Of a stretch of 40,567 nt of DNA, positions 35,001 through 38,998 are shown in pieces (positions within the stretch are counted from its first letter, which is position 1; each line of letters opens with the position of its first letter). The translations under genes were made by a program, and so were the position numbers. The notes beneath the pieces were generated by a model. It did not search any database. It saw only the letters and a program-made list of their open reading frames with translations, and was not told where the DNA came from. Location: assembly GCF_000382445.1 (NCBI RefSeq), contig NZ_KB905472.1:1297216-1337782 (forward strand), given 5' to 3'. The DNA comes from Phocaeicola massiliensis B84634 = Timone 84634 = DSM 17679 = JCM 13223 (GTDB lineage: Bacteria > Bacteroidota > Bacteroidia > Bacteroidales > Bacteroidaceae).

Positions 35001-36317
35001 AAGTGGAGCGCGTACAAGCAAATCATCTGCAGTTGTACCGAGTGCTTTGATGGTCCAGTCGGTTGCATACCGTCCCAAACCTTTGGCTCCATTTTCTTTG
35101 ATATAGGACTTGAAACCCTGCTGAGCCATTTTTTCAGCCGTTTCTTTGCTTATAACCTTTGTTGCAAGTTTGGTACTTCCTTTGGAGAAAGAGGACAATC
35201 CGTTAAATCCTCCACCTGTCAATACGAAATCCAGCATGAAGGACGGCATATAGCCTGTCATTACACCTGCTCTGTTCCAAAAATCTGCATTTCCGCTGTA
35301 TCTTTCCTCTGCTTGTTGCTTCTCATGGATTGCGCCCATCATTGCATCATGCGCTTCACGTTCACCCTCTGTGGCATTTTCTTTTTTCAGTTCATCGGCA
35401 TTCATCATCGTAAATGCGTCACGCATATCACCCATACCGAAATCCCACGTGCGCACATCACCCATAGTGCGACCGAAACCACGCCAAAAGCCTACATCTA
35501 CACCGTTTTCACGGTCTTTCTGTTCTTCAAGGTTCTTAATCAGTTCCTCTGTTTCACGAATGGCTACGGATAACGCACGGTTTTCCTTGTCAGATTGTTG
35601 GCGGGGCGTATAAGTGGCAGCTCCCAGTATGGCAGCGAGAGGGGCTTTGTTGTTTTCTGTCTCTTCTGCCCATTCCTTGTGTACTTCTGATGCTCTTTCC
35701 TCTTGCTTGGCTTTCAACTCCTGCAACCGGAGGTTTGCCTTGCGCAACTGTCCGCCTATGGACATATCGGCAGCTTGGCGGTACTGAAAGCTTTCCATGT
35801 CAGCCAATGACTTGCTGTAATAACGATTTCCGGCAGGAGTGAGGAACGTTTTCTCCAACTTTCCACTTTCAGGATTGAATATCATCTTTCCCTCTTTGGT
35901 CTGCAAGCCGGGATTTATCCCATATTCCTGCATATTGTCTATGCGTTCGTTGAATGTTTGTGTATGGGATTTCACATCGTTCATAATACGGTCGGTTTCG
36001 GTCAACATCGCTACTTTCTCCTTTTCTGTAGGTTGCCATGTCTGTTCATTAGCAGGTGAAATGGGTTCTTCAACCGTTCCGGAAGCACTGTTTCCCGATT
36101 GTTGCGATGAGGTTCGTTCCTTTCCAAACCCTATATTGCTTTCAAATTCTTCAAACGGCTCCATATCATAACCATCTTTTACAAGAGCGTCGTAAGCCGC
36201 TTTACGTTTGGTTGAATCTAACAGGTTCTTGCGAAAATCTTCTTCGCTCTCCATGTCGTAACCATCAGAAACAAACGTATCATACAGTTTTTTTATCTTA
36301 TCCTTTTCTTCAGGCAT
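20094..36317 (-). CDS. Giant polyvalent virion protein: ParB-, MTase-, helicase- and zincin-like domains
   Basis: A 5407-residue protein. In order: two LYDTFVSDGYDME-type repeats (about 10-61); a Gly/Ala-rich, possibly membrane-active region (about 340-630); a coiled, charged stretch; a DdrB-like ParB domain (about 1270-1500, with EVIQGNNRSDALR); an inorganic-pyrophosphatase-like domain (about 1865-1985, DGDHIDVFLSDD); an N6-adenine methyltransferase with EPTAGNGM and NPPF (2720-2723); a Gly/Arg-rich linker; an SF2 helicase with GDQTGVGKGR (3071-3080), DESH (3224-3227) and MIGRIDRTGQ (about 3610); a zincin-like HEAVAH (4277-4282); LPD38-like helical regions; a membrane helix (about 5067-5088) with an Asp run; and a charged C-terminus. 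This matches the polyvalent/DarB-like class, packaged and injected to protect DNA from restriction. It follows two ejection-type genes (10-bp spacing). The packaging is inference. Confidence 0.85.
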   Translation of the reverse strand: MPEEKDKIKKLYDTFVSDGYDMESEEDFRKNLLDSTKRKAAYDALVKDGYDMEPFEEFESNIGFGKERTSSQQSGNSASGTVEEPISPANEQTWQPTEKEKVAMLTETDRIMNDVKSHTQTFNERIDNMQEYGINPGLQTKEGKMIFNPESGKLEKTFLTPAGNRYYSKSLADMESFQYRQAADMSIGGQLRKANLRLQELKAKQEERASEVHKEWAEETENNKAPLAAILGAATYTPRQQSDKENRALSVAIRETEELIKNLEEQKDRENGVDVGFWRGFGRTMGDVRTWDFGMGDMRDAFTMMNADELKKENATEGEREAHDAMMGAIHEKQQAEERYSGNADFWNRAGVMTGYMPSFMLDFVLTGGGFNGLSSFSKGSTKLATKVISKETAEKMAQQGFKSYIKENGAKGLGRYATDWTIKALGTTADDLLVRAPLMANTVQAGKTTADIIDRKLGDVVVDENGNYDFSNDKTWGDAIWQSEANAIIENYSEMFGAHLDPVFTLGNMSKLANVVGAKRIGAVLSKADASALNGIMGQTHQMFNKMGVSDYVGEVSEEYYGQLWRTMLNLDDAYQQNPDGTRTNLFASGQFHGDIWGGMALSMGLMGAGKHTLSAANYTSMKHGVNKADAKVNELLGKEVWEPLKATLDLTTNENIGEVAELIAGDKDFTINEKAAVLDYMERSLNLRGFNLASMAQSRGGNRNESVQQANDSYLDGYNIISSQEMNDAKNMYEYQRARVADLVDESMFAMIEENPIAALEFVNGNEQWNDEDKVSVIDYINAKQVYNGMIQRVRDDIDGRIEQSNSMIDVRVNHNTGMIQGATMKQDERKVYVISGKLVPYDDGSGVSVTDSDNSIIIRDSETGALEQVSPDAVLSLDESQDPNEQKELAEQAIVEQFAREAADKIDGKVTFNPGDAYTITGQDGSQMQVQVIANEDGIVDNGDGTVNVSDGVNIFPLAKETIQQQADAANLARVAQFEQQRTIENAERKQEMQEAERPQYALNDIVSLTDENGVTVRGNITADADADGKYEVFTEAPINGKRVNLFTRDELDNMLLEHNGVAFERPAENESNNGAENIPENDNNAPQNIPAMQRIPKDEQGNPLYEQADSDTAWDAIVEQTEGDEDMAQTVADGMVADKEEALKKLEKAKSKGGNSIAEKIASEKERKAAIDAAKQDLLAWQKIAGTANRRRMAADAERKRMADEAAALRKAEEEKLRAEREEAERVEREALNGVPDMVDDTPQDARARGYRRVNGHKIDRQEPLQTVQGKEVNVKFSNDVLAPGHVAVIDASLLQPSHIQGVRNPLHFIDEAQPKERNDEASVLSARKIAGNIRPEEITSSITAYTGAPTVNERGEVIQGNNRSDALRLMWESHPEQAEAYRQYLKDHAEEFGLRAEDIAALQSPVLVNMLHVDDATAIPLGQYVAQDTESGGVERIKPKNALQRMGIEVRSFANLLLRASDDEVSFAGLVDANGASVLKWMSQRGFISPTQYKSAFDSKGNLTPESKNDLRGIMYQSIFKDGSTRLEEMFNVLPVKAQKAILATAFRDYDSPNSERMVDEIQNSVRAYYALSQDKMFAEAKNFKEARTAVESWKRQYQMDDVTGESYLPADNFSNFVLHLAAMYKGESQSFIQNTFGKIYDLIQGTQEETLFEQPDNTPRTLVQAIKEALNLDYNGQQRSNVLVGDTATSQRGQQGSNGTLAPRERVENGNGTTDDTGRTESIGGQSEIESSLSQEEMLSSDDTDNQLSAKIARRIEVQEDDWIESGKYGDTYKQTIIVDGTHKVIKVDAPDTKGNYIGSAYEYDGQTFGDLLDVLNYIDASLSLANAVAVAEKETDTTPTEKQKEAGNYKKGHVQVGTFNITIENPKGSVRSGIDTEGNKWETIMQNTYGYIRGTEGVDGDHIDVFLSDDIDGWNGRRVFVVDQYNEDGSFDEHKVMLGFNETDDAEAAYFANYDSDWANNHKTVVTAVNLEDFEKWIDSSHRKTKAFAEYKSVKSVEEQSSSTQVDRLSEIKSRIEELHKEQEAAHGQSDIFEEARIISEINDLFTEQRKLEQNNSNEETTTPTDAAYTITQAQYTTKRGKVLDMHLVKFNNKLRDTVRKHTTMFAKQLKGWWDKEKQGFMMRSKEDAERLAEYATDAQSQPPLSLSDLSEVNDGNVQFSEPQQQKATKQEEKQEYTPIWQYSVFVDKETGETTLSRDDVSGPIPIGDARFRQTTNSPEEMLDILRNPQNGMQEVLDAVGISLENKIKTRELDRKAKDEIRDKRTDFVVDKEMDNRYSVRTLMKMIDAEKQAVMDLGEKRGGDVYHEGNIIFLTKDSADKFANEVRTLINDMRSEQQQDNSQKKTEASGNRLVTDERYAELRERMRKKLLGQMNIGIDPEILAIGTEMAVYHLEKGSRKFAEYATAMIADLGDAIRPYLKAFYNGARDLPEVAENGLDADMTPYDEVQQFDVANFDKKSIDALATAETVTRETEVEQEAEIAQERIKKSRPARKKNEKKAVNSRNQTGGLFGDLLTENDKADAELHRQFAMTVKADMLAALDNGTKPYRSILDLRKRASELGMEVDNDGRTDILLQELVEDGLVRAAREVIERKGSASRESYDLICKLYEMQPTISARSSNRIKMQQYSTPLPMAWIAGRFAMADKADGSVLEPTAGNGMLVFTIPVGQVHVNELDKTRLDNLREQGFAQVTQQDATEPFDGDVRYDVVIANPPFGKREAVEYDGKKIPGLDPQITLNALSSMKDDGRAAIIIGGNMEYANNGAIKSMKPFFTYLYDHYNVKGVIDMGGGLYAKQGTTFPTRMILIDGRRTNEERAQTAVYPPVENKAIRKAESFDDLYEIINEVLNFNEKTNGTEVLRSQGGRHLSVADNASGETDGAGHNRQSEADDESGSQTERRGRTGLEGNSESGQRPVLGKRGQNDTVGETGRGTDTIGKPSTDGRGLEQRTVGNEPQPVDGVDVQRIGLGLKGKPKKRDLTEEKLPYRPHNTAFRLESVAPAAMVEAMDKVLSQIEAQHGSIDEFVKTELGYDTIAETYQALAAEQMDSVAMAIYQMKQEQALIIGDQTGVGKGRQMAALIRWAVQRGEKPVFITQKADLFSDIYRDLVDVGSGDLVPFIFNSDGAMVDSKGNTVHKPLSSAEMAKVFASGALPEEYDFAVLTYSQVNTGDAVSQQEMEEAAKKSGARTKKSKNVKNGKATPKATFLRVIAKDNYLFLDESHTAAGSSNTGAYLQSILRGAKAATFASATFAKRPDTMPLYAIRTAMSQAKVDPDKMISIIEKGGVTLQEIMSRELTNAGQMVRRERDMSDVVTDWKTITDPETVRRARENYDRTIAAFNAIIKFQEDYVKPMIEALDMELAVMAESAGVKRGTDKMGVENVPFASKTYNYTKQLMLALKVNAIADEVEAEINAGRHPVIALESTMESSIKDYAAGEIIDEPTFSASLLKGLDTVMQYTVKDEDGNERHERYSPQALGPAGEKAYYELQDFIRESTSDIFISPLDAIIERLNKKGYKVGELTGRNMYVERNDDGRVVVKRRTDKDKKKMQREFNSGVLDVLILNKSASTGISLHASEKFSDQRQRSMIIAQPLSDINDYMQMIGRIDRTGQVHRGYYINLGLPVPAENRFLMMLSTKLKSLNANTTTSQDSESNDVEAPDLLNKYGSQVVVEYLRDNVDIYEKMGTPLKKGGLGGGRVQASELEDYKPQEDDARKITGYVALLATKEQEEFYDDVVRRYNELIKYLNDTGSNDLKITVMPLRATTIEKRISSEGIDPDGNNPFARNSFVEKVEMDVLRKPMKADEIRKVIEQINKGVEPNTYLDNVIETIRKEDEVRIAAEDERYEKSKAKAIDDIAKQTEKINGQKKRSDEEKRVAIDNFIAETNEKVEAKHKDNILRLNTNSDQMMRRLRMFEVGKSYLVPDNLESMIFDFATSAIFCGYKTKDSKITASTTLAVFATLDGRRRIEIKLSQIDALRSIDKVTNDNWDAARATTLDNWDSQIPSETRKTGFIMTGNILQAIADTQDEYGGYPGQLISYTDIDGNVHDGILMPDKWNASMLKTSGAPLSSRLQQIKDYTPITSHDGKVEIMGNSWAKMFYLTVPKTKKDGAVYYENKTLLRAAGGNFYPYRGKLRADIPEERIIEVVKELAKLGVKVKDDTTDILQRNGIGAYNDDEVSYENDPVAKLLGQSRRTAKQRREFARRERQRMAERVESLAEKLHLDNVEVVTDASVLDGKKQRAKGFYSKSTGKITIVIPNHTSTFDVEQTLLHEAVAHYGLRQLFGEHFDTFLDNVFNNADENIRRRIVDMAAKNGWDFHKATEEYLASLAEETEFENINASWWQQIKDFFLNMLHKIGFEDFRGVTLSDNELRYILWRSYENLAEPGRYRNILGEAADVAKQYELKVGNYAVSDPHHQTVAESDDALYRTGDPEIHERELARDRYERRVKSGMFQSQEALQDSMLGLKEAMTAILGKETNIEDVDGFENAYLGENRLSSVNKAEADAFAHTLFKPMLDEVAKLARTEAEREELTDYMMAKHGLERNTYMRNEAINNGATDADQTDYAGLTALTGMDNVTDAETEAQIMVNDYEQAHDTTDLWKKVNAASKAILSKSYECGMMSKATFDKISDMYDFYIPLRGFDEKTSSEAYAYLTHKQSAFNAPIKKAEGRRSKADDPFANLQSMAEGAIMQGNRNKLVKQRFLNFALNHSSDLVSVSDIWVEYDTVADEWKPVFPDNIDSTDTPEVVERKMLDFETKMESLAQQYPDRYKHGKDTVNIPYRIVESQDMRQHQIVVKRGGRDYVITINGNPRAAQALNGQTNPDNDMSGAIGAILRAGENINRQLSAFYTTRNPDFIVSNFMRDMLYTNTMTWIRESPNYALRFHRNYMYANPVRIKQLLAKHRKGTLDMSNKTEAMFHQFMMNGGETGYANIRDIEQHKNDIRRELKKSNGKIPVKKAWDLLGERFDEYNRAVENCARFAAFMTSREMGRSIDRAIYDAKEISVNFNKKGSGAKFYDSTGQTKAGNASALVSGLGRSGYVFWNAAIQGTANFGRQMKRHPAKAFTGIAAMFLLGAIVAYLGGDDDDDDDKNAYYNLPEYVRRSNILFRAGNSWVSIPLPVEYRAVYGMGELMISVLNGKEHLTGEEIAEAITGQATQILPIDFLEGGGGLNAFVPSAYKPLWEAYVAEKSWTGMPLYKDTPYNKDMPEWTKAYKSANKYIVGLANAMNEATGGDPYTKGTIDFNPAKIEYMLNGYFGGVFGTIDKLSKTAETITDNREYDPRSFLLVNRLVKAGDERTEYRAVNNEYFRLKEEHDRLKSRLKHYEEDTDNDIFDYAEKIDFLYNSPEYERYEIFEDYRRDIDDLYNELNDTVDDEERKNIEAELNELKKEMIEEMNKTRK
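27389..27748 (-). CDS. Overlapping ORF inside the methyltransferase-helicase linker
   Basis: A 119-codon ORF in another frame of the same strand as the giant gene. It looks like a real protein: acidic and tryptophan-rich, with a soluble-domain pattern (EQKYYVAKEGDICLSLTTHP, then RMMRVEAKQNGEEEPDWRET, then LQLTEEDLNNELWEMSLSQW). The giant protein is low-complexity and Gly/Arg/Ser-rich over exactly this stretch, as expected when a former gene is read out of frame. It may be a small gene once lying between separate methyltransferase and helicase genes and now overprinted by their fusion. Expression is not shown; the upstream ATG at 27748 or the MEQ start at 27736 are both possible. Confidence 0.5.
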   Translation of the reverse strand: MKRQMEQKYYVAKEGDICLSLTTHPGKLTEQDIIDNLRRMMRVEAKQNGEEEPDWRETLRAANDLYWENVDRMIQLARPGEELIPLESLQLTEEDLNNELWEMSLSQWMEWTFNESDWD

Positions 36318-36327
36318 AGTATTTTAT

Positions 36328-37407
36328 TTATGATGTTGGACTTTTCTTTTTATTATCGGCCGTTGGACTTTTTTTCTGTGGCTTAGAAGAATGTCCTTTA
36401 CCGGGCTTTGTCGTTTCAGATGTCTTGACGGTTTTCCCTCTTCCACTTTTGACCTCGGTGGTCGAAGCCTGAGTTTCTTCGTTCCATGTTCCATTGTCTA
36501 TGGCGTTCTGACGCATGGCTTCATACGAGTGTGCAAAATGCTTGTTACCATCGCTGTCATACCACGGATATTCTCCGGCCTTTCCACTGCCACCACCTCG
36601 GTTGTAATATTCTGCTCTGGCATTGGATGCGGAAGCGGAAGCCTTTGAAGCACCAGCTTTAGCCTTTTCGGTTTCAAGCCTTGCCTTTTCAAGTTCTTCT
36701 GCATATTTTGCTTCAATTCCTTTGCGTTTGGCTTCAGCTTCGGATGCGGATATTTTATTGCCTTGCAGTTGGAGATTCAATTCAAACATCTGCCTGTCGC
36801 GTTCCTCTTTGGCATCGTTCCGTATGCGGTTATAATCGTCAAGACCAAGCTGCCTTTGCCACTTACGTTCACGGTCATCCCTTTCTTCATCAGCGATTTT
36901 TGCCCTCATCAGCCCCTCATAATATTCTTTCTCCTTGCCTTCACGTTCTTTCATCAGCTTGTCATATCTCACTTTGGTACGTTCTGACATGGTATTCTTA
37001 CCGGTATACATATTTGGAGCGTACTGCGTGGTGAAGAACAAGTTCGAGAGTGCCGATATACCATCACCAATGGCTGCGAATATCTGTTCACGTTTCTGCT
37101 TCTTCTTTTCTTTAGCAAGTTCCTCGTCCGTTGGCGGTTTATAGGGATTGAGTTTTTTGTACAATTCAGCGTATGAGAGACTGCCACCGTTCACATCGGC
37201 TTGTTTGGCCGGAGGTGCAGCGACCGTTTCAGATTGGGAGCCGGTAACGGCAGGAGCCGCAGTTGCTTGTTGTTCCGTCCATTTCTGTGTACCCTTTGCC
37301 GGGGATGATACGGAAGGAGCGTCTTGCTGCTGTTCGTGCCATTCCTTAGAGCCTTTGGGCGGAGGCGTACCACCTCCGTTTCCTAAAATATCATCCATTG
37401 TTGCCAT
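36328..37407 (-). CDS. Coiled-coil internal virion (ejection-type) protein
   Basis: A 359-residue hydrophilic protein. It has repeated KGSKEWHEQQ/KGTQKWTEQQ motifs in its first 50 residues, a short hydrophobic patch (IFAAIGDGISALSNLFF, about 110-126), a long charged coiled coil (about 150-265), and a Lys/Ser/Thr-rich disordered tail (GKGHSSKPQKKSPTADNKKK). It lies 11 bp after the preceding gene and 10 bp before the giant polyvalent gene, so the three are one operon. By composition and position it resembles the middle component of podophage ejection complexes, analogous to but not homologous with T7 gp15. No enzymatic motif is visible. Confidence 0.6.
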   Translation of the reverse strand: MATMDDILGNGGGTPPPKGSKEWHEQQQDAPSVSSPAKGTQKWTEQQATAAPAVTGSQSETVAAPPAKQADVNGGSLSYAELYKKLNPYKPPTDEELAKEKKKQKREQIFAAIGDGISALSNLFFTTQYAPNMYTGKNTMSERTKVRYDKLMKEREGKEKEYYEGLMRAKIADEERDDRERKWQRQLGLDDYNRIRNDAKEERDRQMFELNLQLQGNKISASEAEAKRKGIEAKYAEELEKARLETEKAKAGASKASASASNARAEYYNRGGGSGKAGEYPWYDSDGNKHFAHSYEAMRQNAIDNGTWNEETQASTTEVKSGRGKTVKTSETTKPGKGHSSKPQKKSPTADNKKKSPTS

Positions 37408-37418
37408 ATTGAAATAGT

Positions 37419-37898
37419 TTAGAAAGGCATTTGACTTACCGCGTTAGTTACTCCTTGTACAGCTCCCGATATGGCATTGGCCTTGCCTTGCTCAATGGCG
37501 TTAAGCTGTTCCACGAAAGCATTGTCGTTTTGCATATAAGTGGCTTCGATATTGTCCTTACGTGCTTCTGCATCAGCGGCAATCTGTGATGTTGCATCGG
37601 CAAGAGCCTTGTTGTTCGCTTCTTTAGCCGCTGCCACACTTTCATCAGTACCGCCCATGACGGCTGCACTACCGGCAGCGGCTTTGTTACGTTGTTTTAT
37701 ACTCTCTTCAGTTTGCGTAAGGATGCGTTGTGCATCAGCCCGCTGAGTGGCATCCTCGTTGTACCGCCTGTCGTACCAGTCCTGATTCTTTTGCCGTTGA
37801 GCCTCAACATTACGTTTTGCTTTCTTCATGGCCTTGGATGCCTTGATCCCACCGAAAATGCTGCCTGCAGCACCTATGGCACTTCCTATTAAACCCAT
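37419..37898 (-). CDS. Small glycine-zipper ejection-type protein
   Basis: A 159-residue protein starting MGLIGSAIGAAGSIFGGIKA, a glycine-zipper hydrophobic segment of the kind used to insert into or cross membranes. The rest is Ala/Gln-rich coiled coil (KKAKRNVEAQRQKNQ, then AKEANNKALADATSQIAADA) ending AISGAVQGVTNAVSQ, a second small Gly/Ala amphipathic stretch. It resembles small phage DNA-transfer or internal virion proteins (P22 gp7 or T7 gp14 in role). It is first in the three-gene ejection operon, and divergent from the small packaging-type gene at 37993. Confidence 0.65.
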   Translation of the reverse strand: MGLIGSAIGAAGSIFGGIKASKAMKKAKRNVEAQRQKNQDWYDRRYNEDATQRADAQRILTQTEESIKQRNKAAAGSAAVMGGTDESVAAAKEANNKALADATSQIAADAEARKDNIEATYMQNDNAFVEQLNAIEQGKANAISGAVQGVTNAVSQMPF

Positions 37899-37992
37899 AA
37901 GACTTTATTTGATTATTAAAAGTTATACCTTGCGTGCGAAAGTAAGCCGTTATCTTCGCATCATCATTTTATCTTTTTACATACAAATCATT

Positions 37993-38292
37993 ATGGCAAT
38001 AGGAAAAAAGACCGGAGGGCGGCAAAAAGGTACGCCCAACAAAATAACGGCACTGGCAAAAGGGATGATTGAGAAATGGCTTGAAGCGCACAACACTATA
38101 CCCGAAGGAGATGTGACGCCACTAATAATGCAGGACTTCATGGAACTTGACCCCAAAGACAGGGTGAAAGTGTCGACAGAGTTCATTAAAATCATCATGC
38201 CTAAGAATATCAGCATAGACGATGGCGAGGTCAAACTCACCATTGAGGACAAGCTTGTCAAACTTGCCGGAGAAGAAGACGAGGAAGAATAA
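37993..38292 (+). CDS. DUF5681-like small DNA-packaging protein
   Basis: A 99-residue protein from the internal ATG at 37993 (MAIGKKTGGRQKGTPNKITA); the longer upstream frame reads through the divergent promoter region and is not used. The TGGRxKGTPNK basic N-terminus is the hallmark of a small protein family often found with phage terminases (DUF5681-like). It is followed by a helical middle (MQDFMELDPKDRVKVSTEFI) and an acidic C-terminus (AGEEDEEE). It may be the small terminase subunit or a packaging accessory. It is separated from the large terminase by 20 kb and transcribed alone, with the palindrome array starting 130 bp downstream. A TATCTTCG -7-like motif lies upstream at about 37951. 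Confidence 0.6.
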   Translation: MAIGKKTGGRQKGTPNKITALAKGMIEKWLEAHNTIPEGDVTPLIMQDFMELDPKDRVKVSTEFIKIIMPKNISIDDGEVKLTIEDKLVKLAGEEDEEE

Positions 38293-38420
38293 TCTATTAC
38301 CCTCTACTTTAGATTGTCTTCATGTCAAGGGAACCCCAACCCGAAAAGGGGACGATTTTACTGATTTGCTTTGAAGCGATGTTCGAGAGAATGTCGCTTT
38401 TTTCATGTCTGGACCGTAAA

Positions 38421-38833
38421 ATTTCTTCGGAAGAAAAGGGCATTTCTTCGGAAGAAATAGCAATAAATGTACAATTATACCCCATTTCTTCGGATTTCTT
38501 CGGAAGATATTGCCTTAATTGTACAGAAAAGGGGTATTTCTTCGGAAAAAACACGCATAAATGTACATTCTTGTACAGATTGAATTTTTTATGCGAAAAT
38601 CAGCTCAAAAGCACCTCAAAAATCTTCTGAAATGGCTGAAATGAGCTATTTTTTGACATAATTTCAGAAGATATTACATTTATTTCTTCGGAAGAAATAA
38701 CCATAATTGTACAGAAAAGGGGTATTTCTTCGGAGGAAACAGCCATAAATGTACATTTCTTCGGAAGAAAAGGGTATTTCTTCGGAAGAAATAGCAATAA
38801 ATGTACAATTATATCCCATTTCTTCGGAAGATA
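38421..38833. repeat. Phased array of two palindromes (TTTCTTCGGAAGAAA and TGTACA)
   Basis: Ten copies (six exact or nearly so, the rest partial) of palindrome P (TTTCTTCGGAAGAAA and variants) start at 38422, 38443, 38485, 38495, 38537, 38683, 38725, 38756, 38777 and 38819. Seven TGTACA (Q) start at 38468, 38520, 38562, 38572, 38708, 38750 and 38802. Whenever P is followed by Q the step is 25 bp; Q to P is 17 bp except once (6 bp). P-P steps are 21 or 10, Q-Q is 10. Larger direct repeats: 38422-38494 with 38756-38828 (73 bp, two mismatches) and 38517-38546 with 38705-38734 (30 bp, exact). No gene is supported here. The stretch 38293-38420 holds nothing I recognise. Confidence 0.95.
38622..38672. 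repeat. 12-bp inverted repeat in the middle of the array
   Basis: ATCTTCTGAAAT (38622-38633) and ATTTCAGAAGAT (38661-38672) are perfect reverse complements separated by 27 bp. They lie between the left and right halves of the palindrome array, roughly at its centre. A shorter AGCTCA/TGAGCT pair (38592-38597, 38642-38647) overlaps. Confidence 0.8.
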
Positions 38834-38892
38834 TACCATAAAATAAATATATATATCTACTACTACATCTACCGCGCGTGCGTGCGCACGTG
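38834..38892. other. AT-rich tract and 20-bp alternating purine-pyrimidine run
   Basis: Directly after the array, 38836-38862 is almost pure A/T (AAAATAAATATATATAT), and 38873-38892 alternates pyrimidine and purine without a break (CGCGCGTGCGTGCGCACGTG). The first would melt easily; the second can adopt Z-DNA. Both features are common at origins and other nucleoprotein sites. Confidence 0.6.
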
Positions 38893-38929
38893 AAGAAATT
38901 TTCGATTTTAGGGCAAGAATAAAAATTGA

Positions 38930-38970
38930 ATAAAAAAGAAAGCCTACAAAGAAAAATACCTTGCAGGCTT
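38930..38970 (-). terminator. Rho-independent terminator of the integrase gene
   Basis: On the minus strand AAGCCTGCAA (38970-38961) pairs with TTGTAGGCTT (38949-38940) over 10 bp with one G-T, followed by TCTTTTTTATT. It lies 29 bp after the integrase stop and keeps its transcript out of the palindrome array. Confidence 0.8.
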
Positions 38971-38998
38971 ATATCATTTCGTGAAGTCACAAAAAAAA

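Noticed and set aside
37828..37992. N-terminal extension of the small packaging-type gene
   Set aside because: It overlaps the divergent ejection gene and the promoter region; the family's usual basic start is at 37993.
38421..38833. CRISPR array
   Set aside because: The intervals between repeats are themselves repeated, the repeats are short palindromes, spacing is 6-25 bp, and no cas genes are present.
38309..38990. Small ORFs across the palindrome array on both strands
   Set aside because: Their peptides (ISSEEMGYNCTF and similar) are only translations of the repeats. They differ between strands and units, and none has a supported start.
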